Shown piece by piece: positions 34,556 through 43,700 of a stretch of DNA of 64,000 bases. The stretch spans positions 620,001 through 684,000 of the forward strand of contig JACKID010000001.1 of NCBI GenBank assembly GCA_020638675.1, given 5' to 3'. Each line of letters opens with the position of its first letter. The stretch's first letter is position 1. A program made the position numbers and the translations under genes. The stretch comes from Planctomycetota bacterium. Its GTDB lineage: Bacteria; Planctomycetota; UBA8742; UBA2392. The notes beneath the pieces were generated by a model. It did no database searches. It was not told the DNA's origin and was given only the letters and a program-made list of their open reading frames with translations.

Positions 34556-34999
34556 ATGTACAGATTCTCGTTGATGGCTGGCGCAATGGTTCTGATCACG
34601 GCGGTGCTGGCGGCCAGCAGTTGCTCGGAGAACAACCAGTCCTCCAATGAACCGCACACTCACTCTCCGGCTGAGCTGACACTGAACGATGGAAAGAAGT
34701 GGCAAGCGGACCAACACACGCGGGAGAGCATGCGGGGTATCCGCCAAGCCATGACAACGAAGTCGGTCAATTCGCCAGACGAGATGCGTAACCTAGGCCT
34801 GGATTTGCAGCAACGTCTCAAGGAACTCGTGTCCGGCTGCACCATGACCGGTAAAGCGCACAACCAACTGCATGTGTTCCTTGAAGAGTTCATGCCGGCT
34901 GCCGACTCGCTTGCATCACAGCAGGACGAGGAAAAAGCCCGCGAGACACTGGCGGAGATGCACCACTTGCTGGAGCGCTACTATGAACACTTCGAATAG
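34556..34999 (+). CDS. Lipoprotein with helical periplasmic domain
   Basis: 147 residues. Signal peptide ends in a lipobox VLAASSC (~18-24). The mature part starts with a His/Ser-rich linker, then LTLNDGKKWQADQHTRE and SGCTMTGKAHNQLHVFLEEF before a helical end. This matches a small family of periplasmic proteins with a LNDGKKW start and CTM-G-xAHxQLH core that I have seen near metal or stress genes; ligand unknown. The His/Cys pattern would permit metal binding. It lies 207 bp ahead of the exporter genes in the same direction. Confidence 0.7.
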   Translation: MYRFSLMAGAMVLITAVLAASSCSENNQSSNEPHTHSPAELTLNDGKKWQADQHTRESMRGIRQAMTTKSVNSPDEMRNLGLDLQQRLKELVSGCTMTGKAHNQLHVFLEEFMPAADSLASQQDEEKARETLAEMHHLLERYYEHFE

Positions 35000-35205
35000 C
35001 GCCGGGGTGGCCGCTGATCCAGGTCTAGTATCGGCCACAGATGAGGACGCGTACGCGCTACACTGGTGAGAGTTCGTGGCATGCAGTGCAACCGTTTCGG
35101 AAGTGGCTTCCGTAGCGGAGAGGATTTGACGGGCATGCGCGCGCCTGCCCATGACCAAATGCGGCGCTTGCAGGACCATCGGGTCGTTTTGCGGGGGAGA
35201 CAAGA

Positions 35206-36366
35206 ATGCGGAGATGGCGAAGTGCGGTTGTGGCGCTGCTGGCAGTGGCTGCTCTTGTCACCGCGATCTGGATGCTGGTTTTCAAGCCGGTGCCCGTTTT
35301 CGAGCACAAAGTTGAGATCGGCGACGTCGTAGAGCACATCCCCGGCACCGGTTCTGTCGAGTATCGCCGGATCGTCTCTCCGGGTTTCGAAGTCACAGGA
35401 AGGATCACGCGTGTCCTCGTCGACCAGGGAGACTTGGTTACCGCCGGGCAGGAACTCGCCCGCATCGATGACGAAGTTTACACGGCCGAAGAGACAGCCG
35501 CCCGCGACCAGGTGGAATTGGTTCGGGCATCCCTCGATCGGCTCCGTGCCGACATTCAACGAGCCGAAGCACAGCAAATCGGCGCCATGGCACACGCTCG
35601 ACGACAGGAAGATGCATTCAAAAGCAACACGATCCCGCGCGACGTACTGGACCAAGCAACAGAGCGCGCAGCCGTGGCCGATGCCGATGTGGAGCGTGCG
35701 AAGGCGTCCCTTGTTGAAGGAGAGCGGCACCTCGCCGCGACAATTCGCACCCATGAGGTGGCCCAGGCCCGCCTGCAACGAACCATCCTCCGAAGTCCAC
35801 TTGACGGCATTGTGCTTGCGCGGCTGATGGAGCCCGGAGACGTAGCTGTGCCCGGTGGCGCGGCACTCAGGATCGGTGACAACACGGCCGTCTGGGCCAG
35901 TGTCTGGGTCGATGAAACTTTCCTTTCGCAACTCCAGCCCGGTCAAAAGGCGACGATAAGCCTGCGATCCACGCCTGGCAGCGCCTTGGATGCGGAGGTT
36001 GTACGTGTCGGACGCGAGGTGGACCGTGAGACACGCGAGTTGCTCGTCGACTTGCGAATCATCAAAGTACCTGAGCAACTTGCCGTTGGGCAGCGGGCCG
36101 ATGCCATGATCCATGGCCGCACATCGACTGGGGTGACCCGTGTCCCCTCCGAGTACCTGGTCATGAGTAGTGACGGCGCGTTTGTATGGGTGGTGCAGGG
36201 CGGCAAGATCGAACTGCGGACAATTGAGCCAGGGATTCGCGGACGCGATTGGGTCGAGGTGACCCACGGTCTGGCCAGTGGCGATTCGATTGCTCGCCCC
36301 ACACCCGGGGTGCGCAAAGAACTGCAAGATGGCGTGCGCATCACAGTACAGGAACCAACGCCATGA
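35206..36366 (+). CDS. Membrane fusion protein of an ABC exporter (HlyD/MacA/DevB-like)
   Basis: 386 residues. N-terminal anchor helix (~5-27), beta-barrel and biotinyl-lipoyl halves (PGFEVTGRITRVLVDQGDLVTAGQEL and LRSPLDGIVLARLMEPGDVAVPGG) separated by a coiled-coil hairpin (~90-175). This is the normal layout for the periplasmic adaptor that links an inner-membrane transporter to an outer-membrane channel. The stop overlaps the permease start as ATGA. GGGGGAG precedes the ATG. No TolC-like gene is nearby. Confidence 0.88.
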   Translation: MRRWRSAVVALLAVAALVTAIWMLVFKPVPVFEHKVEIGDVVEHIPGTGSVEYRRIVSPGFEVTGRITRVLVDQGDLVTAGQELARIDDEVYTAEETAARDQVELVRASLDRLRADIQRAEAQQIGAMAHARRQEDAFKSNTIPRDVLDQATERAAVADADVERAKASLVEGERHLAATIRTHEVAQARLQRTILRSPLDGIVLARLMEPGDVAVPGGAALRIGDNTAVWASVWVDETFLSQLQPGQKATISLRSTPGSALDAEVVRVGREVDRETRELLVDLRIIKVPEQLAVGQRADAMIHGRTSTGVTRVPSEYLVMSSDGAFVWVVQGGKIELRTIEPGIRGRDWVEVTHGLASGDSIARPTPGVRKELQDGVRITVQEPTP

Positions 36367-37577
36367 TGGATCTCGCGATCCGCGACATTCGCCAGGACCT
36401 CGGCCGCTTTGTGCTGACGGCAGCGGGCTTGGGGATGTTGATGTCCGTCGTGCTTGCGATGACGGGTATCTACAACGGCATGGTCGTCGACGCGACGGTG
36501 CTGCCCGACACCTATGGCGGAGATTTGTGGGTCGTCCAGAAAGACACCCAAGGTCCATTTGCCGAAAGTTCTCGCGTACCAGCACTGCTGGTCGACCGCA
36601 TTCGCGCTGTCCCCGGCGTTGAGCGCACGCGCGGCTATATGACACTGAGTGTCCAGCAACAGCTACCGGACGGTGAAACGCTGCGCTTTACATTGGCTGG
36701 GCTTTCGTGGCCCGATGACCTTGGAAACAACCTGCCACTGGAGCAGGGGCGCGCGCTGCGTCAGCCCCACTACGAGCTGGTCGTCGACAACGCCTTGGGA
36801 CTGCCGCTCGGGACCGCCCTGCTTCTCGGCCGGGACCAGTACACGGTCGTTGGCATCACCAGCGGCATGGTCAGTTCAAGCGGCGACCCCTTGGTGTTTG
36901 CCAGTGTCAGCGATGCCCTGCGGATTCAAAACGACCTCGCCAATGAAGCCTTGAGGCTTGAGCGCGAATCACGCGTCTCCCGGGTGAAACGCAGCCCCTA
37001 CGGACGCGACCCCGCAAACCTGGCGCGCGCCGGAACCCAGGGGACTCTGCCGGCGACCGCCCCGCCGCCGGTGACGGCCGTGCTGGTTGATGTGGCTCCC
37101 GGGCATGATGTCCAGAAGGTTAAGGCGTCCTTGAGCCAGTGGTCCGACATCAGCGTCTACACCATCGACGAGCAGCGCGAGTTGCTGGTCAAAGGTGTAA
37201 TCGACCGCGCACGCCGGCAGATTGGGCTGTTTCGCATCTTGCTCGTGGTGATTTCAGCAATCGTGATGGGACTGATCGTATACACGATGACCGTGGACAA
37301 GATGCTGTCGCTGTCTCTGCTCAAGCTGCTTGGGGCGAAGCGACGAGTCATTTTGCGCCTGATTCTTGAGGAGTCGCTGCTACTTGGGCTGTTCGCTTAT
37401 CTGGTTGCGTTATTGATCGGTGAGGTAGCTTTCGACATGTTCCCACGCAGAGTGCTGGTCCAGGACATGGACCGCCTAGCGTTGCTTGCAGTTGTGGCGG
37501 GGATCTCTGTGGCAGCCGGATTGGTGGGCCTGCGGAAGGCGTTGTCAGCCAATCCCAACGAGGTGCTGGCCTCATGA
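36363..37577 (+). CDS. ABC transporter permease (FtsX/MacB/DevC-like)
   Basis: 404 residues. One N-terminal helix (FVLTAAGLGMLMSVVLAM, ~15-32), a large periplasmic domain, then three C-terminal helices (LLVVISAIVMGLIVYTM, LLGLFAYLVALLIGEVAF, LLAVVAGISVAAGLVGL). That is the FtsX topology of MacB and DevC, which push substrates using periplasmic motions rather than moving them through the membrane. ATGA links couple it to both neighbours. Substrate is not evident. Confidence 0.87.
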   Translation: MMDLAIRDIRQDLGRFVLTAAGLGMLMSVVLAMTGIYNGMVVDATVLPDTYGGDLWVVQKDTQGPFAESSRVPALLVDRIRAVPGVERTRGYMTLSVQQQLPDGETLRFTLAGLSWPDDLGNNLPLEQGRALRQPHYELVVDNALGLPLGTALLLGRDQYTVVGITSGMVSSSGDPLVFASVSDALRIQNDLANEALRLERESRVSRVKRSPYGRDPANLARAGTQGTLPATAPPPVTAVLVDVAPGHDVQKVKASLSQWSDISVYTIDEQRELLVKGVIDRARRQIGLFRILLVVISAIVMGLIVYTMTVDKMLSLSLLKLLGAKRRVILRLILEESLLLGLFAYLVALLIGEVAFDMFPRRVLVQDMDRLALLAVVAGISVAAGLVGLRKALSANPNEVLAS

Positions 37578-38293
37578 ATGAACGCCTCGGAAAAACTGTC
37601 TTGCATGTAGAGGGGCTGTCGAAAGTGTACGGCGAAGGACCGACGCGGCTTGAAGCTCTGAAACCCACGACATTTGACGCCGTGGCGGGCGAAGTTGTCG
37701 CAATTCTCGGTCCGTCGGGTTCAGGCAAGTCGACGTTGCTCACCATCGCCGGGCTGATCAACCCGCCGACAGCCGGCTCGCTGACTTTGAATGGCAAGCT
37801 CGCCATCAAGGATGGGCAGCCGGTCGCCAACCTGTCGACCTTGAGACGGCAAGAGCTTGGGTACGTATTCCAGCGTTCCAACCTGATCCCGTTCCTGAAT
37901 GGCGAAGAGAACGTGCGCCTCGCGTTGGAAATTGACGGTGTCTCAACTCGTGAGGCAAGAGAACGCGCCCGCACGCTGCTTGACTCGCTGGGTATGAGCG
38001 GGCGTATGACGGCAATGCCGGCCAAGCTCTCCGGCGGTGAACAGCAGCGCGTGGCGATTGCCCGCGCAATGATTCACCAGCCGTCGGTTGTGCTGGCGGA
38101 TGAGCCAACTGCTGCGCTGGACAGCTCACGTGGCCGGCAAGTAATGGAGCTTTTCCGCGACTCCGCACACGAGCACGGGGCAGCCGTCTTGGTGGTCACT
38201 CATGACCACCGGACACTCGACCTCGTTGATCGCGTACTCGAAATGGAAGATGGCGTGTTGGCCGAGCAGGATGTGGCAGCCAGAACAACCTGA
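37574..38293 (+). CDS. ABC transporter ATPase (LolD/MacB/DevA-like)
   Basis: 239 residues. Walker A GPSGSGKST (~49), signature LSGGEQQRVAIARAM (~150), Walker B VVLADEPTAALD (~175), and the H-loop THDHRTLDLVDRV. It energises the permease encoded just upstream (ATGA overlap). The gene ends only 3 bp before the IS element, so any downstream gene may have been lost. Adaptor-permease-ATPase order matches DevBCA-type exporters. Confidence 0.92.
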   Translation: MNERLGKTVLHVEGLSKVYGEGPTRLEALKPTTFDAVAGEVVAILGPSGSGKSTLLTIAGLINPPTAGSLTLNGKLAIKDGQPVANLSTLRRQELGYVFQRSNLIPFLNGEENVRLALEIDGVSTREARERARTLLDSLGMSGRMTAMPAKLSGGEQQRVAIARAMIHQPSVVLADEPTAALDSSRGRQVMELFRDSAHEHGAAVLVVTHDHRTLDLVDRVLEMEDGVLAEQDVAARTT

Positions 38294-38295
38294 AG

Positions 38296-39132
38296 CTAGA
38301 ACCCTTCTCAAAAACGGCGTAGCAGAATGGTGATGCAGCCGAGTTGCAGGAAGCTCAGGAAGTTCGCCGCATGGTATTCGTAGCGCGACACCAGCCTTCG
38401 CAGGTTCTGCAACCAGGCGAACACGCGCTCCATCTTCCATCTACGCACGTAACGCCGCAACTTCCTTCCGTCCTGGGTCTTCTTGCGCTTGCCACGGTTC
38501 GGCGCAATCAGCTCGGTGCCGTACTTCTCGGCCAACCTCGCATCCAGCCCGTCGCTGTCGTAGGCCTTGTCGCCGATCAGCACGGAGGGCGCAAAGGGCA
38601 GCACCACGGCATCGAGCGTCTTCTCGACCAGCTTTACTTCGTGCGGCGACGCGCTTTCGATGTAGACGCCCACAGGAGTACCATGGCGGTCCGCGACTGC
38701 CATGATCTTTGTGCCCTTTCCACGCTTGGTTTTGCCGACTTTGTCGCCCCTTTTTTCGCCGGCACGAAGCTGCCGTCGATGAAGGCCTCGGAGACATCGA
38801 TGGTGCCGCGCTCGGCCAGATCTTCGGCCAGCTTGCGCATAATCTTCTCGATGGTCCCGTCGCGGGTCCACTGCTGGAACCAGCGGTGCACGGTCTGGAA
38901 GGGCGGGTACCGACTGGGCAGGTCAGGCCAGGGGGCGCCCGTGCGGAGAATCCACAGGATGGCCTCCAGGATGGGTCTGGGCGGCGTGGGCGGACGGCCC
39001 TTGCCATCGGCCCGGCGACGCTTAATCGGAATCAGCGGCTCGATCAGAGCCCATTGCGCGTTTGTAAGGTCCATGCCAACTGTATCGGCATCCGCAACCC
39101 AGCTACTTTGGAGTTTTCGAGAAGGCTTCTAG
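38296..39132 (-). mobile_element. IS5-family insertion sequence
   Basis: About 837 bp. Terminal inverted repeats CTAGAACCCTTCTCAAAAAC (38296) and, on the other strand at 39132, CTAGAAGCCTTCTCGAAAAC match at 18 of 20 positions. CTAG at both outer edges is probably the duplicated target. It carries one two-phase transposase gene. Confidence 0.87.
38308..39074 (-). CDS. IS5-family transposase, two frames joined by a slippery A6
   Basis: Frame 1 (39074 down to ~38745) begins MDLTNAQWALIEPLIP and carries the N-terminal domain through EAFIDGSFVPAKK with the first catalytic Asp. Frame 2 continues KTKRGKGTKIMAVADRHG, GDKAYDSDGLD (second Asp) and RRYVRRWKMERVFAWLQNLRRL (the Glu and YREK-like motif) to a stop inside the inverted repeat. 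The frames meet at AAAAAAGGGG (minus strand near 38750), the usual programmed -1 slip site in the IS427-type group of IS5. All catalytic residues are present, so the element may still be active. Confidence 0.85.
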
Positions 39133-39364
39133 TCTTCTGCCATCTGATCACCGTCGCCAGCTGAACCAGGACAAGCGATTCCTTCCACTCCGACCAGTAC
39201 TTGGACAGTGACGCCAAGAAGCGTCGGTCTATCGGCTTCAGCCTAGGTCGACCAACTGATCGCTGCAGAAGGGCAGGCTGATGCCATAGAGCAGCGTTCT
39301 CCAGCACCAACGACCTCTTCCCGCGAAGGTTCAGCCTCAGCAGAGCCATCATCAAGAAGATCAT
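39133..39364 (-). pseudogene. Truncated integrase-core-type transposase remnant
   Basis: From 39364 the minus strand reads LLRLNLRGKRSLVLENAALWHQ, LLQRSVGRPRLKPIDRRFL and LVLVQLATVIRWQ, the N-terminal segment of IS481/IS3-like integrase-core transposases. The frame runs into the IS5-family element and the catalytic domain is absent on its far side. It is therefore a dead remnant interrupted by, or deleted next to, the newer insertion. Confidence 0.75.
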
Positions 39365-39694
39365 CTCGTTGTCCCATCAGGTTGTGGGGCGCGAGACGAC
39401 CATCGCCGCCGGCGATGGGAAGACGGTGGTTTGCTACAATCTGGAATGGATCGGATTAGTCCCAAGAATGCCTCGAAATTGGCTCGATGGAATTTTCGGA
39501 AGGGGCATGGGACAACAGCATTTTTGAGACCGCTTCTAGGCTGCGCTCCGCTCCGCCCCTTGAAGCTACTATTGAAGCCTCAACTTAAAATAATGGAATC
39601 GTCAACCGACACTCACGCCTGCCGGAAGACGCAGGCACGATTGCCCGTTTAGTGTGGTGACAATGTCCTTTAACACCATTACGACGGAGCAACC
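39365..39694. other. Intergenic stretch, no gene seen
   Basis: About 330 bp between the transposase remnant and the cytochrome gene. Open frames lack ribosome sites and similarity. GGAGCAACC before 39695 is the ribosome site of the next gene. Confidence 0.45.
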
Positions 39695-40345
39695 ATGGAA
39701 TCGGCGACCTCAGCCAGCGAGCCTCGACCGCTGGCGTTGCGTGTCTGGCACTGGCTCAACGCTCTCGCGATGTTCGGTGCGCTTGGCACGGTGCTGCTGC
39801 GTAAGACCTTCCTAAGCTGGCGGACCAACGCTGAACTCATTGAATCCCGAACGCACGAACTCGGCGGCAGCATCACGGCTGAAGGGGCGGTACACATAGC
39901 CAAGGCAATCCGTGCGCCTATGTGGGAGTGGCACTACATCTTCGGCTTCACGCTGATTGTGCTGCTGGTCTTCCGAATAGTAGTGGCGCTTGCAGACCGC
40001 ACGCAGATGCCGCTGCGCACAGCGTGGCAGGCCTTTACGCAGCTGAAGTTGCTCCCATCCACGCGCAAGGGGCGCGGAGTGCATACACTGATGGTCAAGA
40101 TGGGTTATGTTGTATTTTACTTCATGCTACTGATGATGGGCATCTCCGGGACTATCATGTACTTCGCCAAACCGCTGGGCCTTTCGGAGGCACTGGTTTC
40201 CAGTATCAAACAGAATCACGAACTGGCGATGTGGTTCTTTGTGGTGTTTGTCCCCGCGCACATCATCGGTGTAGTGGTCATGGAACTGCGCGGTGAGCGC
40301 GGCTTGGTGTCCAACATGATCCACGGCGGCAAACCGAAGGCCTGA
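39695..40345 (+). CDS. Cytochrome b561-like membrane protein
   Basis: 216 residues with four membrane helices (about 16-33, 80-98, 130-150, 172-192). Candidate haem ligands: His in RVWHWLNA (~19), His in WEWHYIFG (~79), KQNHELAMW (~168) and PAHIIGVV (~180). This pattern is that of the di-haem cytochrome b561/hydrogenase-type subunits that pass electrons between quinol and periplasmic partners. No partner oxidoreductase is adjacent. Last gene of island 2. Confidence 0.83.
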   Translation: MESATSASEPRPLALRVWHWLNALAMFGALGTVLLRKTFLSWRTNAELIESRTHELGGSITAEGAVHIAKAIRAPMWEWHYIFGFTLIVLLVFRIVVALADRTQMPLRTAWQAFTQLKLLPSTRKGRGVHTLMVKMGYVVFYFMLLMMGISGTIMYFAKPLGLSEALVSSIKQNHELAMWFFVVFVPAHIIGVVVMELRGERGLVSNMIHGGKPKA

Positions 40346-40362
40346 GCCGCAAAGAACGCTGT

Positions 40363-40545
40363 CGTTACCGAAAATGCCGTCATGGTAGTTCTGGCGACAG
40401 AGCTGGGTGTGGTGCGAGTCAGCCAGGATATTTTGGCATCGCCCGGAAAGCCTTCAGCAGTGGGAGCTTACGCCAACAACCGCACACCCGACGCCCATCG
40501 CAACTCGACTCTGCACTCAAGTGCTGATCGGGCCCCCGATACCAA
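40363..40545 (+). repeat. Diverged terminal repeat, island 2 right
   Basis: Patchy collinear match to 33985-34165, with landmark motifs (GAAAATGC, CTTACGCC) at 99 versus 100 bp spacing. No gene is supported in 40346-40597. Confidence 0.4.
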
Positions 40546-40597
40546 CTTCTGCAACGCTAAGGAACGACTGCTCATCGTGCGTTGAGAGTCTGTCCGA

Positions 40598-40620
40598 TGG
40601 TGTTACAAGTTGGTGTTACA
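40598..40620 (+). promoter_or_regulatory. Tandem TGGTGTTACA repeats, island 2 right
   Basis: TGGTGTTACAA at 40598-40608 and TGGTGTTACA at 40611-40620, 61 bp before the third att core. Same arrangement as 33760-33783. Confidence 0.68.
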
Positions 40621-40681
40621 GAACGAAGCGCACCGCCTCCAAACTGGCATGAAATGTGGATTTTGTATCTAGACCCCTAAG

Positions 40682-40726
40682 TTGACACGGTAGAGGTCAC
40701 TGGTTCGAGTCCAGTACGGTCCACCA
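40682..40726 (+). repeat. att core copy 3 (right end of tandem islands)
   Basis: 45 bp matching copies 1 and 2 except GGTAGAGG for GGTAGGGG. It is the displaced end of the tRNA gene, beyond which unbroken chromosome resumes. Confidence 0.9.
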
Positions 40727-40732
40727 TCATCA

Positions 40733-40772
40733 AAGCCGCCCGCAGAGCTGGATTCAGCTTTGCGGGCGGCTT
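40733..40772 (+). terminator. Original tRNA-Val terminator
   Basis: 18-bp stem AAGCCGCCCGCAGAGCTG / CAGCTTTGCGGGCGGCTT (one G-T pair), loop GATT, followed by CTGTTGTCTT. As it lies outside the last att copy it is probably the native terminator of tRNA-Val. It could also end the minus-strand gene 40797-44231. Confidence 0.75.
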
Positions 40773-40796
40773 CTGTTGTCTTGACCGGCCGATTGC

Positions 40797-43700
40797 CTAC
40801 TTCTTCGTGGCCCTGCGTCGCCTGCCAACGCTGACGAGCGCGATCAGCCCGAGCAACGCCCATGGGCCGGTGCTGGTCGCGGCTGTGCAGCCGCCGGACG
40901 CTGCCCCTGACTTCTTTTCGATGTAGCCGGTGGGTGGCGAGACTGCGAGTTCGATCAGTCGCTCATCCACGCCGCCGAGGGCGTCGGTCACTTCGACACG
41001 GAAGTGGTACATGCCGTGTGAGCCGGTCGGAGTTCCGGTGATGGCACCGTCGGCTGCCAGCAACAATCCGGCGGGGATTGTGCCGCTCGTGAGCGCCCAG
41101 GTGTATGGGGCTGTACCACCGGCCGCGTGCATGTGGACCGTGCCGTAATCTTCGTCCACCTGCGCGGGCGTCAGCACCGTGGAAGTGATCAGTACACCGT
41201 TCGGGTCGACTCCCATGCCGGACAGGTCGAACGTGAACGGGTTTGCCACAGAAGCGTCGTTGTGCGTGATCTGCACCGTTGCCGCTTTGGGCCCTTTTGC
41301 AATCGGGTCGAACCAGATGCTGAAGCTGGTCGACTGGCCCGGCGCTATGACCAGGAGTGTTCCGGTTGTGTCGATCCCGAAGTCGCTGGAGTGCGTGCCC
41401 GACAATGACGGTAGCGAGCCGAGCTGCAGGTCCTGCCAGCCATGGTTGCTGATGAACACAACCAGCGCGGCGCTCGCGCCTGCAGAGACGTCCAGCGGTG
41501 CGAACTGGGTTGCCCCTCCGGCCGGAGCGCCGGCGCTGATCACGTTGCCCATAGGGCTGCCGAGAGTTACCTGAACGATCGGCGCGTTGATGATTCCCTC
41601 ACCTGCGACCGCGAAAGTGAACGGCGTCGAAGTACCTGTGTCGTTGTGTGTGAAGCTGACCGTTTCGACCACAACGCCAATGGTAGACGGAGCGAACACG
41701 ACGTCGAACGTGGTGGTCGCGCCAGGAGCGACGGTGCTTGAAAACGAATTCGTATCGAGCAAGTACCCCGCACCACTTGCCAACTGAGGCATGCCGAGCA
41801 CGAGGTTCACGTTGCCCTGGTTCTCGATCTGGATCGTCAACACCCCTGCCGCGCCATATATGTCGATCATCCCGAAGTCGAGCCCGCCGACGGCGCCGGA
41901 GCCATTCGGGATTACACCGCCGGTGCTGGTGTCGAAGACGCGCAGTACCGGCGCAGAACCCGCACCCGAGCCCCGGACATCAAAGCTGAACGGCGTGCCC
42001 GTGTTCGTTGCAGTGTGGTCGAATGTGACCGTGGCGTTCTTGACGCCGAGCCCGGTCGGCTTGAAGCGCACGTGGAAATAGCAGTCGTTCTGTCCCTGGT
42101 GTGGGGTGTTGTTCCAGGTGGTCGGAGTGTAGAGCTCGAAATCCGCTGCGTCGGCGCCGGTGATCGTCGGCGGGTCGACCGTGAACGGATTGCTGGTGTT
42201 GGTCTTGCAAATGATCAGGGTCCAGGCGCTTGCGGCGCCGACTGCGACGCTTCCGAAGTCTCGCAGGCCTGCCGCCGCGCCCCCGTTGTACACCTCGGTC
42301 TGGCCAGTCGAGGCCGGGGGGCCTTCCCACACATGCAGGCCCGGCTGCGCGTTCGCCGAGAAGGCGGCCTCGAGTACGCTTGTCGCTTCGAAGCTTCCAG
42401 TACCTGCCGACCCACGAAGGTACAACTTCAGCTCAAAGACCTGGTCGGCGCGGAACAGCGGCACCCCTGTGCACAGAAACTGCCCTTGCAACTGGATGGT
42501 TGCGCCGGCCGGTACGGTGACGGGCAACGGTGCAGTCCAGGTGCCGACGTCGTACCAACTCGTGTGGCTGGTGTAGCCGATGATGTCATAGGCGGTGGCG
42601 CCGGGCTGGATGGGGACGGTTGCGCCGACTTCGCACTCGCTGATGGTCAGCGGAGTCGCGCCGGTGTTCGTGACGTCAGCAGTCCAGGTGTGCAGGGACC
42701 CCGGGTAGAGCTCTGGATAGGTCAGTCCATTGATCGGGTGCAGCAGCGACCCGGTGGTCTGCACGGTAAAGTTGCTTGCCTGCATGGTGGTTGCGGGCGT
42801 CTCAATGACCTCGACGTCATCGAGGCACCAGCCGGCGAAGTCGTCGTAAATTGTCGCGATGTACGGGTTGGCTTGCGTGGAATCGACCGCCGGGCCGATG
42901 CCGAACCGTACCTGTACCCGGGGCTGATTGGCGGCGATGGCGCTGATGTCGCAGGTCGTGAGTGTCCAGGCGACATCTACGAGGTAGCCCTCGTTGGATT
43001 GCATCGACGGGCACCAGACGGTGGTCCAGGTAACGCCATCGTTGCTGGCTTGCACCCTCACACGGTCCTCGGGTGTGCCGTAGCCGGCGGCCCGAACCGT
43101 GCTCAGCCAGCGGCGGAAGCGAAGCTGGACGGACGTGAGCCCGGTGCAGTCGACTACCGGCGAAGTTGCCCAAAGCGTCTGCGGCATGAAACCGCCGTAC
43201 ACGAACCATGTACCGAGCGAGTCTGCCAGAATCTTGTTGTCCGTCGTTCCCGGTGTGTAGTCGACGCCCGGCTCAGTTGTGACCTCGCCATAGCGATTGA
43301 AGCCTTGCCCCGTGTAGGCAGTGGCAACGTCGCGTGTCCAGTTGCCGTCGCGCAGCCAGCCCCGGTCCGTGCTGAAATCATCCTTGAAAGGTGCGGCTAC
43401 GGGCGGCGGTAGTACGCGCAGGTCCAGCGTTCGCTGCGCGGTCTGTGCAAGTGAATCTGTGACCTGCACTGTGAATGAATAGGTCGGCGCGCCAGTGCCT
43501 GCGCCCGTTGAAGGAGTCCCGGACAGCAGGAACTTGTCGGCCACCTGAGTCAGGCTCATGCCCGGCGGCAATGAGCCGCCGATCATGGACCACGTGTACG
43601 GCGCTGTGCCATGCACGGCCGAAATGTTCGCGGACTTCGGCACGCCCTCAACGCCGTCGCGTACAGCCAGGGTACCGACGGTGAATTCGACAGGCGCGAC

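Larger units (their letters stand above)
33844..40726 (+). mobile_element. Genomic island 2 (no integrase; tandem accretion)
   Basis: About 6.9 kb between att copies 33844-33889 and 40682-40726 (one mismatch). It has the same TGGTGTTACAA repeats at both ends but no recombinase other than transposases. Cargo: a lipoprotein, a three-gene ABC exporter and a cytochrome b561-like protein. This fits a cis-mobilisable element that relies on the island 1 integrase. Confidence 0.78.

Noticed and set aside
34981..36645. Long minus-strand frame (554 codons) over the exporter genes
   Set aside because: Antisense to adaptor and permease genes with clear motifs; a product of high-GC codon bias.
39431..39652. 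73-codon plus-strand frame before the cytochrome gene
   Set aside because: No ribosome site, no similarity and biased composition; left as intergenic.
42015..43412. Long plus-strand frame (465 codons) inside the secreted-protein gene
   Set aside because: It is antisense to a gene with signal peptide, repeats and sorting tail. It has biased composition and no ribosome site or domain.
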